5,262 nt of DNA from contig JANWIQ010000045.1 of NCBI GenBank assembly GCA_025449795.1, positions 1 to 5,262 of the forward strand, read 5' to 3'. The notes below the pieces were generated by a model, which saw only the letters and a list, made by a program, of their open reading frames with translations, had not been told where the DNA came from and ran no database searches. Positions within the stretch are counted from its first letter, which is position 1. The number at the start of each line of letters is the position of its first letter. Of this stretch, positions 1 through 4,089 are shown one piece after another. Both the position numbers and the translations under genes were made by a program. This DNA comes from Minisyncoccota bacterium (lineage in GTDB: Bacteria > Patescibacteriota > Microgenomatia > Levybacterales > UBA12049).

Positions 1-795
1 AAGACAACAACACTCAAAACTCTTTCTGGTCTTTTGTACCCAAGTAGCGGAAAAGTATCTGTACTAGGATATACTCCTTTTGAAAGAAAAAATTCGTTTC
101 TGAAGCAAATATCCCTTGTCATGGGGCAAAAAAATCAATTGTGGTGGGATTTGCCAGGTATGGAAAGTCTCCTTTTAAATAAAGAGATATATGAGGTGCC
201 AGATGCTCGATTTAAAGAAGTAGTGCACGATTTGTCACGCATTCTGGACGCAGAGGAGTTTCTTCATGTACAGGTGCGTAAGCTTTCTTTGGGTCAGAGA
301 ATGAAAATGGAGCTTATGGCAGCACTTATTCATAGTCCGAAGGTACTTTTTCTTGATGAGCCAACGATAGGTCTTGATGTCGTCATGCAAAAAAATCTCC
401 GCGATTTTATTAAGGAATATAACAAAAAATACAATGCCACCATTATTCTTACGTCCCATTATATGGGCGATGTTGAAGAACTTTGTAAGCGAGTTATTAT
501 TATTAACCACGGCAAAATTCTTTTTGATGGACTGCTTGCTGACTTGGTCCAAAAGCACGCTCCCTATAAAGTGATTAGTGTTGTTCTGAAAGACCAGATT
601 AACCCCAAAAAATTAGAAGGTCTTGGAGAAATAATGTCCTTTGAATTTCCAAGACTTGTTATAAATACAAAACAAAAGCGGGCAAATGACAGTATTGCTA
701 AGCTTATCAAAACAATTCCAGTTGAAGACATTACGATTGAAGATCCGGCAATAGAAGATATTATTCGAGATGTCTTTACCTCTGTTAATAACTGA
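1..795 (+). CDS. ABC-2 type exporter, ATP-binding subunit (COG4586-like), 5' end missing
   Basis: This is the ATPase of an ABC exporter; it hydrolyses ATP in the cytoplasm to drive the two permeases encoded just downstream. The window starts inside the gene, and the first visible residues (KTTTLKTLSGLL) are the end of Walker A. Over the 264 visible residues I see a Q-loop region near 41-52 (MGQKNQLWWDLP), an ABC signature LSLGQRMK at 95-102, Walker B VLFLDEP at 115-121, a D-loop GLD at 124-126 and the H-loop SH at 152-153. The signature and the Q-loop wording fit the COG4586 branch found beside COG4587/COG3694 permeases. A C-terminal tail of about 75 residues with a 'DITIEDPAIEDII' segment follows the nucleotide-binding fold, as is usual in this group. 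Roughly 40-60 N-terminal residues should lie outside the window. All catalytic motifs in view look intact. The substrate cannot be read from the sequence; drug, lipid or peptide export are all possible. Confidence 0.93.
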   Translation, partial: KTTTLKTLSGLLYPSSGKVSVLGYTPFERKNSFLKQISLVMGQKNQLWWDLPGMESLLLNKEIYEVPDARFKEVVHDLSRILDAEEFLHVQVRKLSLGQRMKMELMAALIHSPKVLFLDEPTIGLDVVMQKNLRDFIKEYNKKYNATIILTSHYMGDVEELCKRVIIINHGKILFDGLLADLVQKHAPYKVISVVLKDQINPKKLEGLGEIMSFEFPRLVINTKQKRANDSIAKLIKTIPVEDITIEDPAIEDIIRDVFTSVNN

Positions 796-817
796 GCAAA
801 ACATATTAGAGCCTTCT

Positions 818-1612
818 ATGAAAAAGTATTATTTAGTTGCAAGAAATACCTGGGACCAGACTATTGCATACAGACTTAATTTTGTTATGTGGCGATTTCG
901 TGTATTTCTTTCTCTTATTACAACCTATTTTTTGTGGCTTACTCTTTTGCCGCAGGGAAAAGTAATTGGTTCATATACACAGCCAACCATACTTACCTAT
1001 ATTTTAGGGGGATCCATTGTAAGTTCTATTGTCCTCTCTACGCGTGTTGCAGATGTTGCAGAGGAAATTACCCAAGGAGATTTATCGAATTATCTTACTC
1101 GGCCCGTGAATTACATTGGCTATTACTTTGCAAAAGATATTGGGGATAAGGGAATGAATATTTTATTTTCACTATTTGAAATCACCATATTTTTTCTTAT
1201 CGTCCATCCTCCATTTTCTTTTCCGCCACACTATGTAAACACAATAGAATTTATTATTGCAATGCTCGTTGCAATCTTTATTAATTTTAGTATTAATATG
1301 ATGCTTTCTTTTATTGGATTTTTTAGTTCGGAGACATGGGCACCGCGATTTATTTATTATATCTTACTTAGTTTTTTTGCTGGGTCACTTTTTCCTTTGG
1401 ATATTTTTCCACATTGGTTATATATATTACTTACTGTACTGCCATTTTCATATCTTATCTATACGCCGATGAAATTATATTTAGGTCAACTTTCTTTATC
1501 TAGCGCAATGTTGGCGCTGAGTATAGCATTAGCATGGGCAATCATATTATATTTTTGTGTACAAATACTTTGGAAAAAAGGCCTAAAGCAATATAGCGCA
1601 GAAGGAAAATGA
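818..1612 (+). CDS. ABC-2 type exporter, permease subunit 1 (COG4587-like)
   Basis: An integral membrane subunit of the exporter, 264 residues, with about six to seven hydrophobic segments (roughly 28-45, 58-76, 115-130, 143-168, 177-195, 199-215, 229-252). The N-terminus MKKYYLVARNTW followed by AYRLNFVMWRFR is typical of COG4587 permeases. So are the cytoplasmic loop ITQGDLSNYLTRPVNYIGYY (about 84-103) and the SLFPLDIFPHWL stretch near 190-201. I chose the ATG at 818 because it gives this standard N-terminus and has a weak Shine-Dalgarno (tagag, 807-811). An in-frame ATG at 770 would add 16 unlike-family residues and overlap the ATPase gene by 26 nt. The gene follows the ATPase after 22 nt, so the two are almost certainly co-transcribed. 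It is expected to pair with permease subunit 2 to form the channel. The family call is from remembered motifs, not a search. Confidence 0.9.
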   Translation: MKKYYLVARNTWDQTIAYRLNFVMWRFRVFLSLITTYFLWLTLLPQGKVIGSYTQPTILTYILGGSIVSSIVLSTRVADVAEEITQGDLSNYLTRPVNYIGYYFAKDIGDKGMNILFSLFEITIFFLIVHPPFSFPPHYVNTIEFIIAMLVAIFINFSINMMLSFIGFFSSETWAPRFIYYILLSFFAGSLFPLDIFPHWLYILLTVLPFSYLIYTPMKLYLGQLSLSSAMLALSIALAWAIILYFCVQILWKKGLKQYSAEGK

Positions 1613-1630
1613 CCCCATTTAATGGAGTCA
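1610..1630 (+). other. Small hairpin overlapping the permease 1 stop codon
   Basis: TGACCCCAT (1610-1618) can pair with ATGGAGTCA (1622-1630): eight of nine positions match, with a 3-nt loop and one C/A mismatch. The stem includes the TGA stop of permease 1. No T-tract follows, so it is not a canonical intrinsic terminator. Its right arm runs into the left end of the palindromic element at 1626. Confidence 0.4.
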
Positions 1631-1725
1631 TCAAGGGCTTGGCCCGGATCTATAAAAAGAAGTAAATTCCCCCATGAAGGGGACTATAGCCCCCACCAGA
1701 GGTGGACTGTCGCGCGGGAATGACA
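1626..1725. repeat. Palindromic repeat element, diverged copy A, between the two permease genes
   Basis: Much of the 120-nt spacer between the permease genes is this palindrome-rich stretch. Its left end (GTCATCAAGGGCTTG, GCCCGGATCTA) and right end (GCGGGAATGACAA) resemble the ends of copy B at 2523-2591, in the same orientation. Visible inverted repeats are GGGC/GCCC (1635-1638/1642-1645), an outer ATTCCC/GGGAAT pair (1666-1671/1716-1721), TCCCC/GGGGA (1668-1672/1679-1683) and CCACC/GGTGG (1693-1697/1701-1705). Its middle is longer than that of copy B, so it is either degraded or carries an insertion. It encodes no plausible protein. Just past it, ATGAC/GTCAT (1720-1724/1728-1732) forms a further small palindrome touching the next start codon. 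Confidence 0.6.
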
Positions 1726-1732
1726 AAGTCAT

Positions 1733-2512
1733 ATGAAATATTTACGTTTGTGGTGGTTTCTTACCTTAAATACATTGCAGACAACACTTGCGTGGCGTTA
1801 TGGTACGCTTATTTTCCTTATAGGAAAATTTTTACGATTTGGTTTTTTCTTTTTTTTCTTATCTGTCCTTTTGGGAAGGGCACAGACCTTGGCAGGATAT
1901 AATGCAACACAAGTATTTTTCTTTTATCTTACTTTTGCCCTTGTTGATAGCATCCCGCAGCTTTTATTTCGGGAAGTCTATCGTTTTCGTCAGCAAGTTT
2001 TGTCGGGGAATTTTGATTATTATTTAGTCCGTCCAATTTCTGTACTATTCCGTTCTCTTTTTGGGGGAAGTGATTTACTCGATATGCCTCTTACGATTAT
2101 CAATATAGTTTTGCTTGTTATTATTGGAGCCCGTTTACCAGGGATATCATTCTTTTCTAGTATTGCATATATTGTATTACTCATGAATGCCATTCTTATT
2201 GCCGCAGCACTTCACATTGGCGTGTTATGTTTGGGCATTCTTACGACAGAAGTGGATAATGCGATTATGCTTTATCGAGATATCAGTCAAATGGGCAGAT
2301 TTCCTATCGATATTTACAAAGAACCTCTTCGGGGACTCTTGACCTTTGTTATTCCAGTTGGGGTTATGATGACGATGCCGGCAAAAGTACTTATGGGAAT
2401 TCTCAGTCCTCAATTATTTATTATTTCCTGTTGCATTGGGATCGCAGCATTTCTTTTAAGTCTTTCTTTATGGCATTATGCTCTGCGCTCATATACAAGT
2501 GCCAGCAGTTGA
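1733..2512 (+). CDS. ABC-2 type exporter, permease subunit 2 (COG3694-like)
   Basis: The second membrane subunit of the exporter, 259 residues, very rich in Phe, Leu and Ile, with about six hydrophobic segments (near 25-48, 60-76, 118-135, 140-172, 200-220, 226-249). The loop QQVLSGNFDYYLVRPISVLF (87-106) matches in style the GDL...RP loop of permease 1. The segment MGRFPIDIYKEPLRGLLTFV (187-206), continuing to IPVG and MPAKVLMG, is characteristic of COG3694. ATG 1733 is the only sensible start, because an in-frame TGA lies at 1721-1723. No good Shine-Dalgarno is visible; the nearest purine run, GGGA at 1716-1719, is 13 nt away and belongs to the repeat. It sits 120 nt after permease 1 instead of nearly overlapping it, as is more usual for these trios. 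An 8-T run (1850-1857) lies within codons for consecutive Phe residues. Confidence 0.9.
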   Translation: MKYLRLWWFLTLNTLQTTLAWRYGTLIFLIGKFLRFGFFFFFLSVLLGRAQTLAGYNATQVFFFYLTFALVDSIPQLLFREVYRFRQQVLSGNFDYYLVRPISVLFRSLFGGSDLLDMPLTIINIVLLVIIGARLPGISFFSSIAYIVLLMNAILIAAALHIGVLCLGILTTEVDNAIMLYRDISQMGRFPIDIYKEPLRGLLTFVIPVGVMMTMPAKVLMGILSPQLFIISCCIGIAAFLLSLSLWHYALRSYTSASS

Positions 2513-2529
2513 CATGCTTGCATGTCAAC
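2508..2529 (+). other. Strong hairpin spanning the permease 2 stop codon
   Basis: GTTGACATG (2508-2516) and CATGTCAAC (2521-2529) form a perfect 9-bp stem with a CTTG loop. The left arm contains the TGA stop (2510-2512). There is no following T-tract, so rho-independent termination is not supported; mRNA 3'-end protection or folding with the adjacent repeat is possible. The right arm overlaps the left end of palindromic element B. Confidence 0.6.
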
Positions 2530-2591
2530 CCGGGCTGTGACCCGGGATCCAGGTCTCATTAAATGGATTCCCGATCAGGTCGGGAATGACA
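2523..2591. repeat. Palindromic repeat element, copy B, cloverleaf-like
   Basis: A 69-bp element bounded by TGTCA (2523-2527) and TGACA (2587-2591). Inside are a CCCGGG/CCCGGG hairpin (2529-2534/2541-2546, 6-nt loop), an ATCCA/TGGAT inverted pair (2547-2551/2564-2568) and an ATTCCCGA/TCGGGAAT hairpin (2567-2574/2580-2587, 5-nt loop). The last two share two bases, so they compete slightly. The arrangement is a closing stem with three internal arms. It looks like a small non-coding dispersed repeat or a MITE-like relic, and it shares ends with copy A (1626-1725). No clear target-site duplication is visible. Confidence 0.7.
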
Positions 2592-2614
2592 AGGTTAATC
2601 AATAGCTGTATAAT
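2586..2614 (+). promoter_or_regulatory. Sigma-70-type promoter for the AI-2E family gene
   Basis: The -35 box ATGACA (2586-2591, five of six consensus bases) and the -10 box TATAAT (2609-2614, perfect) are separated by exactly 17 nt. Transcription should begin around 2620-2622, that is at or next to the ATG at 2621, which predicts a leaderless mRNA. The -35 box is the right-hand end of palindromic element B. A dyad CTGTA-TAA-TACAG (2606-2618) is centred on the -10 box and could be an operator. Confidence 0.7.
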
Positions 2615-2620
2615 ACAGAT

Positions 2621-3646
2621 ATGACAATCAGGCTAAAAAGCGCTTTCTTCATTTTCTTTGGACTCGTTGTTATATGGTTTTTATTTGCAGAAAGGACAGT
2701 ACTGTCCCCATTTGTTTTGGGTGCACTTTTTGCCTACCTTTTTAATCCGATTGTTACATTTATATCTAGACATGTGAAACTTCCCCGCGCGTTGGTTGCG
2801 ACGACAACGTACGTGTTGTTAGTTGTCGGGGTTATTGCACTGCTTACTATTACTACTCAGCGAATATTTGCAGATTTTGACGATATTCAAAGCTTTGTAA
2901 ATCATTTCCTTAGTACTGCGAAAGGACAAATAAATAGCTTACCGAGTTGGATACAGCCAACGGTATATGACTTTTTGCATTCTATTCAAAGATCACAAAT
3001 GAGCAGTACTACTTCTCTTTTGCCATTTCTTCCTCAAGCTCTTTCAAGAATAGTTTCTATTGTTATTTTTCTTGTTTCCGGATATTATTTTTTACGCGAA
3101 GGTGGGTCATTCTACGAAAAATTACTTACTTTTGTCCCAAAAGAATACAAAGTAGATATAGAAATACTGCTGCGTAAAATAAGTGGTGTCCTTGGAAGTT
3201 ATTTGCGCGGACAAATATTTTTAGTATTTCTCATGTCTTTGGTTACCTATGTTGCTCTTACCATTTTGGGAGTACGATTTTCTCTTTTCTTAGGTATCTT
3301 TTCGGGATTTGCGGAAATAATTCCTATTGTTGGACCAATTATTGCAGGTGCGGTCGCCTTGTTGGTAGTACTTGCCACCGGTACAGTGCACTTTGGTCTT
3401 ACGCCAATTAATGGGGCACTTGTCGTCGCGTTGCTCTATCTTGTATTGCGACATATTGAAGACTATTTTGTTATTCCACAAGTCATGGGAAAAATTACCA
3501 AACTTTCTCCATTTGTTATTTTCTTTGCAGTTGTTACGGGGGGACATTTATGGGGAATATTGGGAATTATTTTAGCTGTTCCTCTTGCCGCAATAATAAA
3601 GATCCTTTTGGAATATAGCCTCGACCAGCTCAATAAAAGAAGCTGA
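2621..3646 (+). CDS. AI-2E family transporter (UPF0118, PF01594)
   Basis: A polytopic inner-membrane protein of 341 residues, a usual length for the family. Family members have been linked to autoinducer-2 export, Na+/H+ antiport and other roles, so the substrate here is not known. Hydrophobic segments lie near 7-23, 28-48, 60-80, 143-157, 198-216, 219-252, 262-276 and 296-330. Between the first and second halves is a soluble stretch (about 81-140). Family landmarks are FVP at 171-173, SYLRGQ at 193-198, EIIPIVGPI at 232-240, IEDYFVIPQVMGK at 279-291 and GHLWGILGIILAVPLAA at 308-324. The start at 2621 gives a normal N-terminus (MTIRLKSAFF). There is no Shine-Dalgarno, and a perfect -10 box ends only 6 nt upstream, so the gene is probably translated from a leaderless transcript. 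It likely forms its own transcription unit, distinct from the upstream exporter. The gene ends 50 nt before rnpB. Confidence 0.92.
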   Translation: MTIRLKSAFFIFFGLVVIWFLFAERTVLSPFVLGALFAYLFNPIVTFISRHVKLPRALVATTTYVLLVVGVIALLTITTQRIFADFDDIQSFVNHFLSTAKGQINSLPSWIQPTVYDFLHSIQRSQMSSTTSLLPFLPQALSRIVSIVIFLVSGYYFLREGGSFYEKLLTFVPKEYKVDIEILLRKISGVLGSYLRGQIFLVFLMSLVTYVALTILGVRFSLFLGIFSGFAEIIPIVGPIIAGAVALLVVLATGTVHFGLTPINGALVVALLYLVLRHIEDYFVIPQVMGKITKLSPFVIFFAVVTGGHLWGILGIILAVPLAAIIKILLEYSLDQLNKRS

Positions 3647-3659
3647 ATTATACTATAAG

Positions 3660-3688
3660 CTGCAAAATGTTTCCAGGTGTGCTATACT
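3660..3688 (+). promoter_or_regulatory. Probable rnpB promoter
   Basis: TATACT (3683-3688) matches the -10 consensus at five of six positions and ends 8 nt before the first base of helix P1 of RNase P RNA, the right distance for a start near 3695-3697. The -35 region at 17-nt spacing (CTGCAA, 3660-3665) is weak, three of six. A second TATACT at 3649-3654, just past the upstream stop codon, is an alternative for a longer precursor. Confidence 0.5.
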
Positions 3689-3696
3689 GCAAGTAT

Positions 3697-4086
3697 CCTA
3701 GGAAGATGACTCGCTAATCCCTCACCATAATGGTGAGAGATAGGAAAGTCCAGACAGGCGTAAAATTAGGGATGGAGCGTAAGCTCCGACTAGTAATAGC
3801 TGGTGCCCCATCGCTTTACCCATATGTGGCGGCGGGGACAGATCCTGAATTGACAGGATTTGAGAACAACAGAGACGAATGGGTGTGAAACGCGGTAATC
3901 CTCCCTGCTGCAACTTCCGAATGATACGTTGACGTATTTTACCTAGTATCAAAGAACGAAGGCATCCCGTCAAAGGCGGGACAATTGTGAACAAATATCA
4001 TAATTGAGATAGATTGCGAGAGAAACCCTCCTACGCGTAAAGCTACGGAAGGGCAAGAACAGAATCTGGCTTACTCTCTTCCTAGG
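3697..4086 (+). ncRNA. rnpB: RNase P RNA (bacterial, type A-like)
   Basis: The catalytic RNA that trims 5' leaders from precursor tRNAs, working with the RnpA protein. The sequence holds conserved region I (GATAGGAAAGTCC, 3739-3751), a region II-like ACAACAGAGACGAA (3866-3879), the region III-like GTGAAACGCGGTAA (3885-3898) and region V (AGATAGATTG at 4008-4017 and ACAGAATCTGGCTTAC at 4059-4074). Pairings found by eye: P1 3697-3706/4077-4086 (10 bp); P2 3710-3714/4016-4020; P3 3721-3726/3732-3737; P4 3746-3754/4065-4072 with the bulged U at 3749; P5 3755-3758/3904-3907; the P6 pseudoknot 3760-3766/3936-3942 (7 bp); P8 3774-3778/3783-3787 with a GTAA loop; P15 near 3914-3917/3958-3961; P16 3922-3927/3946-3951; a hairpin 3965-3981; P18 3982-3990/3998-4006; and a P19-like hairpin about 4025-4052. 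P4 uses CCAGA/TCTGG where E. coli has CCGGG/CCCGG, so the helix is kept with changed bases. P6 argues for type A over the Bacillus type B. P13 and P14 are absent, P12 is nearly gone, and extra stems occur at 3806-3837 and 3842-3859. About 390 nt, normal for the family. Confidence 0.95.
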
Positions 4087-4089
4087 AAA

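Noticed and set aside
235..804. Open frames opposite or out of frame with the ABC ATPase (235-558, 374-574, 613-804)
   Set aside because: They are shadows of the ATPase gene, whose frame carries all the ABC motifs.
770..817. Upstream ATG at 770 as the start of permease 1
   Set aside because: It would add 16 residues unlike the family N-terminus and overlap the ATPase gene; ATG 818 gives the usual MKKYY... start and has a weak ribosome-binding site.
889..1149. An 86-residue open frame within permease 1
   Set aside because: It is a shifted-frame shadow with no support of its own.
1660..1732. GC-rich stems in the permease spacer considered as a tRNA, riboswitch or intrinsic terminator
   Set aside because: There is no anticodon or T-loop pattern, no known riboswitch core and no T-tract; similarity to the second spacer favours a repeat.
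1720..1748. Promoter from the ATGACA at the right end of copy A
   Set aside because: The hexamer at the proper distance (TACGTT, 1743-1748) is poor and lies inside the permease 2 coding region.
1702..1902. A 66-residue open frame beginning in the repeat spacer
   Set aside because: It overlaps permease 2 in another frame and has no ribosome-binding site or recognisable sequence.
3290..3575. Open frames overlapping the AI-2E family gene on both strands
   Set aside because: They lie over the most conserved part of that gene and are explained by it.
3722..3994. A 90-residue open frame on the minus strand
   Set aside because: It lies entirely within the RNase P RNA gene, whose helices and conserved regions explain the sequence; the peptide has no family features.
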